Source of the DNA: Mycobacterium sp. D16Q13
GTDB taxonomy: Bacteria > Actinomycetota > Actinomycetes > Mycobacteriales > Mycobacteriaceae
Length of the DNA stretch: 64,000 nucleotides
Direction of reading: 5' to 3'
NCBI RefSeq assembly: GCF_002013375.1
Contig: NZ_MAEW01000020.1
Span: 62,001-126,000, forward strand
Position numbers and translations under genes: made by a program. Below are positions 37,232-45,282 of the stretch, one piece after another. Numbering within the stretch: the stretch's first letter is position 1; every line of letters begins with the position of its first letter. Under the pieces are notes generated by a model, which had not been told where the DNA came from, made no database searches, and saw nothing but the letters and a program-made list of their open reading frames with translations.

Positions 37232-38608
37232 GTGGCAATAGTCGACGATCTGGGCCATTCCGGTCCGGTTGCTCCTCCCGAGGAGGAGTTCGGCCGTCAA
37301 CCACCTCAGGATGTGGCTGCCGAGCAGTCCGTGCTGGGCGGGATGCTGTTGTCCAAAGACGCCATCGCCGATGTGCTGGAGAAGCTGCGGCCGCACGATT
37401 TCTACCGGCCCAATCATCAGAGCGTGTATGAGGCTGTCCTCGATTTGTACGGCAGGGGAGAGCCCGCCGATGCGGTGACCGTGGCCGCCGAGCTGGACCG
37501 GCGCGGGCAGCTGCGCCGGGTGGGCGGGGCGCCGTATCTGCACACGCTGATCTCTACCGTGCCGACCGCCGCCAACGCCGGGTACTACGCGGGCATCGTC
37601 GCCGAGAAGGCGCTGCTGCGCCGGCTCGTGGAGGCCGGGACCCGCGTGGTGCAGTACGGGTATGCCGGGGCCGAGGGTGCCGATGTGGCCGAGGTGGTGG
37701 ACCGCGCCCAGGCCGAGGTCTACGACGTCACCGATCGGCGGATGTCGGAAGACTACGTGCCGCTGGAAGAGCTGCTGCAGCCGACGATGGACGAGATCGA
37801 CGCGATCGCGTCGGCCGGCGGTATGTCCAAGGGCGTGCCGACGGGCTTCACCGATCTGGACGAGATCACCAATGGTCTGCACCCGGGTCAGATGATCATC
37901 GTGGCGGCGCGACCCGGTGTCGGTAAATCGACCTTGGGCCTGGACTTCATGCGGTCGTGCTCGATCAAGCACCAGCTGCCCAGCGTCATTTTCTCCCTGG
38001 AAATGAGCAAGACCGAGATCGTCATGCGACTGCTTTCGGCCGAGGCGAAGATCAAGCTGGGTGATATGCGTTCGGGCCGGATGAGTGATGACGACTGGAC
38101 GCGGCTGGCGCGGCGGATGAGTGAGATCAGCGAGGCGCCGCTGTACATCGACGACTCCCCGAACCTGACCATGATGGAGATCCGCGCCAAGGCGCGGCGG
38201 CTCAACCAGAAGGCCGGACTCAAGCTGGTGGTCGTCGACTACCTGCAGCTGATGACCTCCGGCAAGAAGCACGAATCCCGTCAGCAGGAAGTCTCGGAGT
38301 TCTCCCGAAATCTGAAGCTGCTGGCCAAGGAGCTCGAAGTTCCGGTCATCGCGATCAGTCAGCTGAACCGTGGTCCCGAGCAGCGCACCGACAAGCGCCC
38401 GCAGGTCTCGGACCTTCGTGAGTCTGGCTCGCTGGAACAGGATGCCGACATGGTCATCCTGTTGCACCGTCCGGATGCCTTCGAGCGTGATGATCCGCGC
38501 GGCGGCGAGGCGGACCTGATTCTTGGCAAGCACCGTAACGGTCCGACGGCCACCATCACCGTGGCGCACCAGCTGCACCTGTCGCGCTTTACCAACATGG
38601 CGCGGTAA
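37232..38608 (+). CDS. dnaB: Replicative DNA helicase DnaB (no intein)
   Basis: The 458-residue protein starts GTG at 37232 behind AGGAGGA. The N-terminal domain has PPQDVAAEQSVLGGMLLSKDAIADVLEKL. The RecA-like helicase core has Walker A ARPGVGKST, the VVVDYLQLM Walker B and SDLRESGSLEQDADMVILLHR. It unwinds DNA at the fork as a hexamer. The Walker region is uninterrupted, unlike M. tuberculosis DnaB, which carries an intein. It marks the right end of the conserved block. Confidence 0.97.
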   Translation: MAIVDDLGHSGPVAPPEEEFGRQPPQDVAAEQSVLGGMLLSKDAIADVLEKLRPHDFYRPNHQSVYEAVLDLYGRGEPADAVTVAAELDRRGQLRRVGGAPYLHTLISTVPTAANAGYYAGIVAEKALLRRLVEAGTRVVQYGYAGAEGADVAEVVDRAQAEVYDVTDRRMSEDYVPLEELLQPTMDEIDAIASAGGMSKGVPTGFTDLDEITNGLHPGQMIIVAARPGVGKSTLGLDFMRSCSIKHQLPSVIFSLEMSKTEIVMRLLSAEAKIKLGDMRSGRMSDDDWTRLARRMSEISEAPLYIDDSPNLTMMEIRAKARRLNQKAGLKLVVVDYLQLMTSGKKHESRQQEVSEFSRNLKLLAKELEVPVIAISQLNRGPEQRTDKRPQVSDLRESGSLEQDADMVILLHRPDAFERDDPRGGEADLILGKHRNGPTATITVAHQLHLSRFTNMAR

Positions 38609-38625
38609 CTACATTCGGTTGTAGG

Positions 38626-38695
38626 TTCTCATTTCTGGTGTCATTTTCTCAGCCGCGATGTCATAGCCGTGTCATAAATGGCGTCGAAATGAGAA
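38626..38695. repeat. Inverted repeat just after dnaB
   Basis: TTCTCATTTC at 38626-38635 and GAAATGAGAA at 38686-38695 are perfect ten-base arms with a 50-base spacer containing three TGTCAT words. They lie where conserved genes give way to accessory ones. The repeat could be a dnaB terminator structure or a junction trace. Confidence 0.45.
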
Positions 38696-38738
38696 TCTCA
38701 GATCGATGATGCGCGGCTAGCGATGGGGGGTTATCGCG

Positions 38739-38855
38739 GTGCCCGCCTACCCCGACTATGCAACGCGGGCGGTGGAGTTCAACAACCTCTACAAGCAATC
38801 CAAACACGCCGATCACCCGGATCTTCTCGTGCTGGCCGGAAGTGCCCGGCGTTAG
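38739..38855 (+). CDS. Possible small peptide or gene fragment (38 aa)
   Basis: A GTG frame of 38 residues starts VPAYPDYATRAVEFNNLYK and ends LVLAGSARR. Codon use and composition look protein-like, but there is no clear ribosome binding site and no recognised family. It may be the surviving start of a longer gene, because the rest of 38.6-39.3 kb is also decayed. Confidence 0.3.
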   Translation: MPAYPDYATRAVEFNNLYKQSKHADHPDLLVLAGSARR

Positions 38856-38964
38856 GCAGCGCCGCATGCCGCCCGTGTGCACCCCTGTCTGTAGAGACCG
38901 TCACGAGCTCGTGCAGCTCGACCCTCGGTGTGCCAGCGCAAAGCCCTAAAGGGCAGAACCGCTC

Positions 38965-39132
38965 GTGAAAATTGCGGCATTCGTGTTTCTGATGATCCTG
39001 GCCAGCGCCTAACTGGCGCTCTGTGCGTACGGGATCGCGGTCACCGGCAGCACCCCCGACCTAGCCGACATCGGTAACGCCGCCGCCGTGGTCACCGTCA
39101 TTGGCGCAGTCGCACAAATTCTCAAGCGGTGA
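38965..39132 (+). pseudogene. Small two-helix membrane protein with in-frame stop
   Basis: From GTG at 38965 the frame reads MKIAAFVFLMILASA, meets TAA at 39010-39012 and then continues in the same frame LALCAYGIAVTGSTPDLADIGNAAAVVTVIGAVAQILKR to TGA at 39130-39132. Read through, it would be a 54-residue protein with two hydrophobic helices and a polar turn, holin-like in size. The single nonsense codon suggests a recently inactivated gene, or two overlapping peptides. Confidence 0.45.
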
Positions 39133-39301
39133 CGCACGCGGCGTGTTGCCGTGTCGTCGGGGATGGGTTTGTCGCCATGCCCGGCGATAATCGTGTCGGT
39201 GGCCGCGGAGCCACTGGATGGCCTATGGCCGATAGGCGGCCGGCGGCATCCAAACACCAAGTCCGTGCGCGAGCGCGGCGATACGGGGCAGGATAACGCG
39301 C

Positions 39302-41122
39302 GTGATCGACTGGGATCAATTGGGGCAACCGGCATTCGACCGATACGTCGAAGCTCTCATCCGATATCGATTCGGAGACAAGGTGAGAGCCGTCAACGGT
39401 CGTGGCGGCGACGAAGGCATCGACATCGAGGTCCGTCTGCGCAATGACCGGCTGTGGATCATGCAATTGAAGTACTACCCCGAAGGGTTCTCGTCGATGT
39501 GGGGCCAACGCCGCGCGTCGATCAAGAAGTCGTATCAGACTGCGCAACAGCATAATCCGGTGAGATGGTCGTTGATTGCGCCATGTCTGTGCACTGCCCC
39601 TGAGGCGAATTTTGTGCGCAACCTTGGCGGCGGCCAAACACTTCCAGCGATCAGCATCCTCGACCGCGACGACCTGGACACCTGGGCCGCCGACTCACCG
39701 AACCTCGACTCCTACGTCCAACGCACCACCAACGGCGAGCTAGAGCGGCTTGCCCGCATCTACACGCAAGAGCAGGCCGCGCTGCTCGGTGGTGTCCCCG
39801 ACGCCCTGGCGCGGGTCCGGGACCTGGGCGGCATCGTGAATTCGACCGACCTGGACTGGGCGGTCGACATCGCGGCGTCCGAGGGCACCAGCTCTGTGCG
39901 GATCCGTCCGCGCGATCCCGATGCCCCGAGCCGCAGCCCCATCACCTTGGCGGTCGAGTTGGGCGATTTCGGTGAGGAGCACGCTGAGTTGAATCAGCAG
40001 TTGCAGAGGAACATTGGGTACGCGACGACCGATCCGGTGCACATTCCACGCGAGCTCGTCGAAAGGGTGGTGATCTCAGGGCCGGACTTCGTCGCGGGGG
40101 AGTACCCTCCCGGTGATCTTCATGTGACGACTGCGCCGTCCGGCGCGATCGGTGGACGGTTGGGAATCAAGGCATTCTACCGCGGCACTTTCGTGGCCAG
40201 CTATGAAGGCGCGATCACCCATGCCGCCCCGGGATTGATCGGGGGCTCGATAGAGGCCGATTTCTGCGACAGCCGGCTCCAACTACGACTCCGACTACCC
40301 CGCGTCGACGACGGTGCGGACGACTCGGTGATCACGCAGGACGTCGCCTTCGAGATCGACGACGACACCGAATTCCCAGGACCCGGAATCGATATCGCCT
40401 ATGCGCTAAACACGTGGCGCCCATCAGCGGTCGAAGAGCTGCTAGCGACCGCGCGCGTACTCAGCCTCGCTGACAAGCTCGAGTGCACCGTCAACGGCGA
40501 ACCCCTGACGATCGCAGACCGCGCGACCACCGAGAGCCCGGAAAGGTACAACCCGACCCTGATTGTCATCGAGCAGTACGCCGGTGATCTGGCCTACATT
40601 CAGCGAAAAACCAGCACCTACTTCGACATCCCCGAAGCAACGCAGCCCGCAGATCGGGTGAAGCTACGGGTTGCACGTCTGCTACTCGAAGGGCACGTCG
40701 TCGCAGATCCTCGCGCGGAACTATTCACCATGAAACTCACCGGCGCCGACACTCCGGAAACCCGTGCAAGCCTGCAGGAGACACGGGCGATCCTGTGGGA
40801 TGCCGGCAACTACGTTCTGAGCGTCGCCGGACGCGACATCCCAATCGGGCCCGTGTATGTCACACATCCGGCGGCCAGAACGATCAACGGTGCCGAAGCG
40901 ATCGCCGCCCTGGACGCCGGCAATGCCGACGGCTTTGAAGTGAAGTTCGAACCTGGAAACGATCCCTACTTCTACGTGACCCTGGCCGATGTCCCCAAAA
41001 ACGCAGTGCGCCATCGGAGCATCGCGCAATGGACCCTGCAAGGGATAACACAACCAGGCGTCGATGACGACCCCAATAGCACGGCAATTGATGACCCTGC
41101 AGGCGGCGGACAGAGCGCCTAA
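39302..41122 (+). CDS. Mrr-like PD-(D/E)XK nuclease-domain protein
   Basis: The 606-residue protein starts GTG at 39302. Residues 10-75 form a Mrr/PD-(D/E)XK pattern: FDRYVEALIRYRFG, then RGGDEGIDIEVRL and LWIMQLKYY, giving the D...(D/E)xK-type catalytic residues. The remaining 500 residues are mostly beta-rich and unrecognised. They may sense or bind a substrate. Two small genes overlap its end and each other, so it heads a three-gene unit. A restriction or phage-defence role is inferred from the nuclease domain and the accessory location. No methyltransferase is present. Confidence 0.7.
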   Translation: MIDWDQLGQPAFDRYVEALIRYRFGDKVRAVNGRGGDEGIDIEVRLRNDRLWIMQLKYYPEGFSSMWGQRRASIKKSYQTAQQHNPVRWSLIAPCLCTAPEANFVRNLGGGQTLPAISILDRDDLDTWAADSPNLDSYVQRTTNGELERLARIYTQEQAALLGGVPDALARVRDLGGIVNSTDLDWAVDIAASEGTSSVRIRPRDPDAPSRSPITLAVELGDFGEEHAELNQQLQRNIGYATTDPVHIPRELVERVVISGPDFVAGEYPPGDLHVTTAPSGAIGGRLGIKAFYRGTFVASYEGAITHAAPGLIGGSIEADFCDSRLQLRLRLPRVDDGADDSVITQDVAFEIDDDTEFPGPGIDIAYALNTWRPSAVEELLATARVLSLADKLECTVNGEPLTIADRATTESPERYNPTLIVIEQYAGDLAYIQRKTSTYFDIPEATQPADRVKLRVARLLLEGHVVADPRAELFTMKLTGADTPETRASLQETRAILWDAGNYVLSVAGRDIPIGPVYVTHPAARTINGAEAIAALDAGNADGFEVKFEPGNDPYFYVTLADVPKNAVRHRSIAQWTLQGITQPGVDDDPNSTAIDDPAGGGQSA

Positions 41123-41447
41123 GCGGGCTCGAGGTTATCGCCCCCTTCTAATCGCCGGGCTGGCAGTTGATGTCGAACACATGGCGCAGAACCTGGGACG
41201 GGCGGGAGAGCACGCTCGAAGCCATCGGGCTGTGGTGGTACTCAGTGACCGACAGATCCCCTACGTTGAGGCCCACGACATAGTCGCCGCCGCAATCGCC
41301 ATCCGCAACGAACAGGACCTGGCAGACCGCCTCGCGGCTGTTTGCCGCTCCCGCGGGCACACAGTTGACTCCTCGACAATCCGCGACCAACTGGTCCCGC
41401 CTCCGGCCGACGTGTCGAGAATCCGGGAGTTCCTGTCCACTCTGTGA
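41091..41447 (+). CDS. Hypothetical protein overlapping the nuclease gene
   Basis: About 118 residues run from ATG at 41091 (ATG 41064 is also possible), overlapping the nuclease gene end by 32 bases or more. It reads MTLQAADRAPKRARGYRPLLIAGLAVDVEHMAQNLG with a hydrophobic beta strand (YRPLLIAGLAV), then alternating alpha/beta segments ending [11 protein letters not shown] do not recognise the family. The deep overlaps on both sides suggest translation coupled to the nuclease, perhaps as a partner or antidote. Confidence 0.6.
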   Translation: MTLQAADRAPKRARGYRPLLIAGLAVDVEHMAQNLGRAGEHARSHRAVVVLSDRQIPYVEAHDIVAAAIAIRNEQDLADRLAAVCRSRGHTVDSSTIRDQLVPPPADVSRIREFLSTL

Positions 41448-41701
41448 CAGGGTCCGGTTCCGGAGCCTGTCTGCCCATCACGGCCGTGTTGTCTCTCAAC
41501 GCAGCCGCCATCTGGCGGGCTTTCCCGAAAGACCCGCAAACCCAACTACGCGCACACTTGGGCGAGCCCTTGACCGATGACCTACTGCGCCGCTGCGGTC
41601 GGGTGATCGATGACCATGATCTACCCGTGTCCTGGCGGCCGGACCCAGCCAGCGATTACGCCCAGCACACGCTGCACCCCGAGCTCATCTCCACACATTG
41701 A
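41444..41701 (+). CDS. Hypothetical protein, third gene of the nuclease unit
   Basis: The 85 residues start at GTG 41444, overlapping the previous stop as GTGA. The sequence [27 protein letters not shown] continues into a polar part with [26 protein letters not shown]. No family is recognised. Its place closes the three-gene unit, and directly after it lies decayed sequence on the other strand. Confidence 0.5.
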   Translation: MTGSGSGACLPITAVLSLNAAAIWRAFPKDPQTQLRAHLGEPLTDDLLRRCGRVIDDHDLPVSWRPDPASDYAQHTLHPELISTH

Positions 41702-41799
41702 CCGGCCTTGCGATCCCTTGCCGGTCCCGCGTGTTCTCCGATCGCTAATCCGGTACTGACGCACTGTTCGAGGTATTGCCAGGTCGCCTGGCGGCGTGT

Positions 41800-42040
41800 C
41801 TTGATCACACGATTGAGGTGCGCATACAGAAAATTCAAACCAGGAGTAGTGCCCCAACAACCGCGGTTTGACATCATCACGTGGCAAAGGGCGCCGTAGC
41901 AGAGGGTTGTCCAACAGATAGATCTGCCCAACCGACAAGTAGTTGGCTGCCCGCCACCAGCGGTCGATCCAATCCAGAACGTCGGCTTGGAGGTGCTACC
42001 CGGCCTCAACGCTACGCCAGGCTGATGCTATTTCGGTCAT
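41800..42040 (-). pseudogene. Remnant of a phosphoketolase gene (N-terminus)
   Basis: Reading from ATG at 42040, behind CAGGAG, gives MTEIASAWRSVEAG, then a TAG, then in the same frame [20 protein letters not shown] and [13 protein letters not shown], then KPRLLGH. Near 41850 the frame changes and [18 protein letters not shown] follows. These are the hallmark N-terminal segments of xylulose-5-P/fructose-6-P phosphoketolase. About 80 of roughly 800 residues remain, with one nonsense codon and a small deletion. The rest is absent from the window. Confidence 0.8.
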
Positions 42041-42413
42041 GGGCGACACACTCCTGAAGAAGTCGAAAACAACCATCCGGCAACACCATTGAACCTCCAA
42101 ATGACCGCCGTATCTGTGCGAGGACCAAGATCGGGGGGGGGGGACTGTTCACTTCACAGCAAGACCGTGCATCATCGCTGGTGAAGCGACGGTGTTGGCA
42201 GGCACCGGTGTCCTACACACTCGGCTGCCGTGGACGCTTCGGCTTCGCACGGGTCAGTGAGATGGTCCGAAATCCGGTCAGGTACCGAAATGAAACTCAA
42301 TCAAGTGGATGATTAGGGACATGGCGACGTGCTTGAACAGCGGGGTGCTACTCGTCTGCGGAGGGTGCGCGAACTGAGAGCCTCCTTCGCCCCCCTGGAC
42401 ATGTGGTGGGCAA
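42041..42413. other. Gene-poor stretch with an 11-G run
   Basis: No coding frame here can be supported. The only marked feature is a run of 11 G at 42133-42143, unusual for this genome and prone to length change. The stretch separates the phosphoketolase remnant from the oxygenase/radical SAM pair. Confidence 0.5.
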
Positions 42414-42962
42414 CTAGCTTAGGAAGTAGCGACCGACCAAGGTCACCCGTTCGGGCGCAGGTTCAGCGGTAGTGGCAATGATCGGCGTGGTCCAGTGTTC
42501 GAGAGAGGTGGCTTCCCATAGCAGGCCATCCCCGGCAGCCAGTGGGCAAGCGAACTCGCCGTGGCTGGTCTGTAGGTGAAGGACTCCGCCCGCCTCCGGC
42601 TTGGGCGCCTTCAGGCAGACCAAGAGCTGGAAATCTCCTTCTCCATCGCAATGTCGGGCGATGCTTTCGCCTGTACGAAATCGATTAGCCCAGCATTTCA
42701 GTTTGTCGATCTTTAGGTTAGCTATGGCCAAATGGTTCTCAACTGTTGATACGAAAATCTCGCTCCTGAATAGAGAGACAAGGTCACGATTCAACCCGGC
42801 AGGGAATTCATCCCATTCTGTGTACTCATGGCTTGGCACGGTAGTCCTGAAATGAGGGAGTTGCTTGACGACATCGTTGTATGCCTCTGCACGCCCCGGC
42901 GACAGCAACCCTGGCGAGAGCGCGACCCGATGTTGCCGCCATGTGACGCTGCGAGCCAACAA
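42414..42962 (-). CDS. 2-Oxoglutarate/Fe(II)-type oxygenase-like protein
   Basis: About 182 residues, possibly from a TTG at 42962; no ATG or GTG fits. The core reads NRFRTGESIARHCDGEGDFQLLVCLKAP, then GGVLHLQTSHGEFACPLAAGDGLLWEATSLEHWTTPI, then VTLVGRYFLS. The HxD (HCD) with distal H (LEHW) and following R match the 2OG-Fe(II) dioxygenase facial triad. It follows the radical SAM gene with overlap or near-contact, so it may act on the same product, for instance by hydroxylating a peptide. The uncertain start could also mean a lost junction. Confidence 0.6.
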   Translation of the reverse strand: MLARSVTWRQHRVALSPGLLSPGRAEAYNDVVKQLPHFRTTVPSHEYTEWDEFPAGLNRDLVSLFRSEIFVSTVENHLAIANLKIDKLKCWANRFRTGESIARHCDGEGDFQLLVCLKAPKPEAGGVLHLQTSHGEFACPLAAGDGLLWEATSLEHWTTPIIATTAEPAPERVTLVGRYFLS

Positions 42963-42973
42963 CTTAGTGGGTG

Positions 42974-43837
42974 CTACGCATGGCCACGTCCTCCGTGGGA
43001 TGGTTTGCAGTTCGGACCGCACGGATCGCAATAGACACGTCTTGGGTTGCAATCGTCCGTATCTGGCAGGCAGGGCGAGCAAGCTACGGTACGGCCTGCG
43101 AACTCCCGCTCTAGGTCCGCGCGCGTCTGTTCTGCCTCCGCGCTCGCGAGGATTCGTTCGATCGTTTCGTCGAGAACGTTGCCGATCGGCAGCCATCGAG
43201 AGAATACGCACGGCCAAACTTCGCCGGTCGGAGAGATAGCAACAACCCCGGAAGCGCAATTGCCGCAGAGTTGCGAGACATCCGGAATGCGGCCTCGCCC
43301 AACGCCTCTGTTCTCATCGGTGCTTGCGTCTTTGACGCCGAGCATCTTGAGCTCTGTAACGGCGCCGGCCGCGTTCTGACCGCCATTTACCTGGACTACC
43401 CCGGCGCGCAAAGGAATGCCTCGCCGCACGGCCTCCTCAATGTTGGCCCGAGTTCTGGCGTGGCTATTTCGTCCGGTGATGTCGTTGTGCTCTTGGGGGT
43501 TGTCGCTGTAGTAGCTCGTCGCGAGGGAGACGCCCTCGCGCTCAAGTAGCGACCAGATATGTGCAGGTACGTGCACGAGGTTCGAGTACACCTCGACGTT
43601 TAGCCCGTGGTCGAGAGCTCTCTCGATGAGTGTTCCGAGGCTGGGGTGCAACATCGGTTCGCCTCCGATGAACTGGACCATGGTTAAGCCCGCATTGGCG
43701 AGTTCGTCGATCACCCGCACCCAGTCTGCGGTACCCATTTGTCCGTGGGTCCCAGCAGGTCCCGAGTCTGCGTAGCAATGTGCGCATTCCAGCTGGCACT
43801 TTCCCGTTATTTCGAGCCAAGCAAATGTGGTCGTCAT
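42974..43837 (-). CDS. Radical SAM/SPASM-domain protein (peptide-maturase type)
   Basis: The 287-residue protein has the 4Fe-4S/SAM motif CQLECAHC (CxxxCxxC) at residues 14-21, GGEPMLHPS (the GGEP SAM site) and YSNLVHVPAHIW. The C-terminal Cys-rich tail (LCGNC, CVFSRWLPIGNV, then CSPCLPDTDDCN and CDPCGPNC) fits a SPASM-type auxiliary cluster domain. Similar proteins are common in Streptomyces near possible ribosomal peptides. It starts at ATG 43837 with GGAGAGG upstream. The partner is the downstream oxygenase-like gene. The substrate is unknown. Confidence 0.8.
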   Translation of the reverse strand: MTTTFAWLEITGKCQLECAHCYADSGPAGTHGQMGTADWVRVIDELANAGLTMVQFIGGEPMLHPSLGTLIERALDHGLNVEVYSNLVHVPAHIWSLLEREGVSLATSYYSDNPQEHNDITGRNSHARTRANIEEAVRRGIPLRAGVVQVNGGQNAAGAVTELKMLGVKDASTDENRGVGRGRIPDVSQLCGNCASGVVAISPTGEVWPCVFSRWLPIGNVLDETIERILASAEAEQTRADLEREFAGRTVACSPCLPDTDDCNPRRVYCDPCGPNCKPSHGGRGHA

Positions 43838-43867
43838 TTGAGAACCTCTCCAAAACCTAGAAGAATT

Positions 43868-43903
43868 TTAGAAACTTCTGATTCGTCTCCCGCCGGGCAT
43901 CAT
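43868..43903 (-). CDS. Possible leader or precursor mini-ORF (11 aa)
   Basis: Directly before the radical SAM gene, inside its predicted transcript, ATG ATG starts MMPGGRRIRSF and a stop. The ribosome binding site is weak. A maturase needs a substrate, so this is noted as a candidate only. A 33-residue frame (43934-44035, starting MTAKQLTQKTAPWWSF) lies further upstream but crosses the predicted promoter. Confidence 0.2.
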   Translation of the reverse strand: MMPGGRRIRSF

Positions 43904-43909
43904 GCCTGA

Positions 43910-43971
43910 CAGTTAACGACTGCCGACTGAGTATTAACTGACAAGATAGCGGCTTCTGAAGCCCTGTGCAA
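43910..43971 (-). promoter_or_regulatory. Promoter of the radical SAM unit with operator-like palindromes
   Basis: On the minus strand TTGCAC (43971-43966) and TATCTT (43948-43943) are 17 bases apart, a good sigma-70-type promoter. The spacer contains the perfect palindrome GGCTTC-A-GAAGCC (43951-43963). Near the expected start of transcription, CAGTTAA (43940-43934) and TTAACTG (43916-43910) form inverted arms. A repressor site in the spacer and a leader hairpin are plausible. The region is clearly AT-richer than the flanks. Confidence 0.55.
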
Positions 43972-44191
43972 GAGTTAGCTCAAGTCTGAAGCTCCACCAC
44001 GGTGCTGTTTTCTGCGTCAGTTGTTTTGCCGTCATCCTCGATGCGCTGATGGCCTATGAGCTAAGTGCGCCGATCAACACTGACAACCGGCCACACATGT
44101 ACGGGCCTGAGTTGGCTCTGCGGCGATGCTGACTGCCCGAACAGGGCGCTGTCGGCACCCGATTCCGATACTGTGCATGGGGGAGGAAGTT

Positions 44192-44938
44192 ATGTTCGAT
44201 GTGACCATTTGGGGGACGGTTGGCCAGTGGGCTTCGTCACTGTTGACTGGTAGTGCTTTTGCCACAACGCTATTGGTCATCAAGCGTGAGAGCGTGGGCA
44301 GGCGGCGCGAGCAGGCGTCTCTGGTCAGCGCACACGCGGAGCCCTCCTCCCCCGATATGGACCCGGCGTCGGGCAAGCCTTGCCATATCTTCCGGATTTA
44401 TGTCAACAACCACTCGTCGTCGTCGATACACACCGTGCATGGCGGGCCCGAGACGGTTTCCTATCGGCGCTACAGACATCAGTTCATGCGGTTGCGTGCT
44501 GAGTATGGTGACGACCAGCGTAAAAGGCTTGCGCCGGAATACACCAGGTCCGAGTGGAAGCGCGAGAACGGTCCGGACGCTATAGAAGCGACTTCTTTTA
44601 CGCAGGAACCAACCCGGGGCCAGCACGTCACCCTCGTGCCCCAAGATGGCATCACCTTCGTGCACAGGGGGCACCTGTCTGCACCCTTCCTGTCGCTAGC
44701 CGTCTACTTCAATGATGCGCGTGGCCGGAAATGGCGGCTAGACGCTCTTACCGGTGAGCTTCGTGAGGTAAGGAAGCCGCGCCGCGGGAGCCCAGTGACG
44801 CGGTACAGGATTTGGAGACTTCAAGTAGCAGACGCGGCCACCGTGGTGAGATCCCGTACTTCGGCCGCATTGCACAGACCCAAAAAGCCTCGGCAGAAAG
44901 CACAAGAAGAACCCGTCGCTGTTGATGACGAGCAATGA
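44192..44938 (+). CDS. Membrane-anchored protein of unknown function
   Basis: From ATG at 44192, behind GGGAGGA, this is 248 residues. One N-terminal membrane helix (SSLLTGSAFATTLLVIK) is followed by a basic soluble part with FRIYVNNHSSSSIHTVHGG and LSAPFLSLAVYFNDARGRKWRLDALTGELREV, which looks like a beta domain. The Lys/Arg-rich tail ends KKPRQKAQEEPVAVDDEQ. No family is recognised. It may form a unit with the membrane protein at 45283. Confidence 0.6.
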   Translation: MFDVTIWGTVGQWASSLLTGSAFATTLLVIKRESVGRRREQASLVSAHAEPSSPDMDPASGKPCHIFRIYVNNHSSSSIHTVHGGPETVSYRRYRHQFMRLRAEYGDDQRKRLAPEYTRSEWKRENGPDAIEATSFTQEPTRGQHVTLVPQDGITFVHRGHLSAPFLSLAVYFNDARGRKWRLDALTGELREVRKPRRGSPVTRYRIWRLQVADAATVVRSRTSAALHRPKKPRQKAQEEPVAVDDEQ

Positions 44939-45108
44939 ACCGCGGTAAGGCGCGCAGTATCCCAAGCACGGGGGTGGTGATCATCGATGACTCGCGGGGT
45001 TGGGGATAGCTCATCTGGGTGATAAGTGCCGTTGATCTCGATTAAGACTTGCTCGACTCGGTTGGCCAGTTCAGCCGATGCAGACATGCTGGCAGGCGTT
45101 GGGCTCAC
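44821..45108 (-). CDS. Doubtful small protein or fragment
   Basis: A minus-strand frame starts GTG at 45108 and reads MSPTPASMSASAELANRVEQ, then VLIEINGTYHPDELSPTPRV, before running antisense into the end of the 44192 gene. The first 55 residues look like protein, the rest looks like shadow. No good ribosome binding site was seen. It may be the front part of a truncated gene. Confidence 0.25.
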   Translation of the reverse strand: MSPTPASMSASAELANRVEQVLIEINGTYHPDELSPTPRVIDDHHPRAWDTARLTAVHCSSSTATGSSCAFCRGFLGLCNAAEVRDLTTVAASAT

Positions 45109-45282
45109 GAAGAGGACTACAGGTCTTGTGCGTTTGGCGGGGGCGGCGCGTCTGAGAGTTGAGTGAGAGTTGCCGAGTGTCTGGAGGATTGCGCACCAGC
45201 TACGTCACAATGGTGGCGTGAGCTCACCGGCGGCGGCGCGTCGCCGAAGGGTGTGAGTGAGCAGTTCTCGGAGGGAGACTGC

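Noticed and set aside
37127-38578. Minus-strand frame of 483 residues
   Set aside because: It is the antisense shadow of dnaB.
41621-41800. Continuation of the phosphoketolase remnant (an apparent PPGHG end)
   Set aside because: The sequence beyond NRVIK does not match phosphoketolase, and the GHG is in a different context from the family GPGHGG motif.
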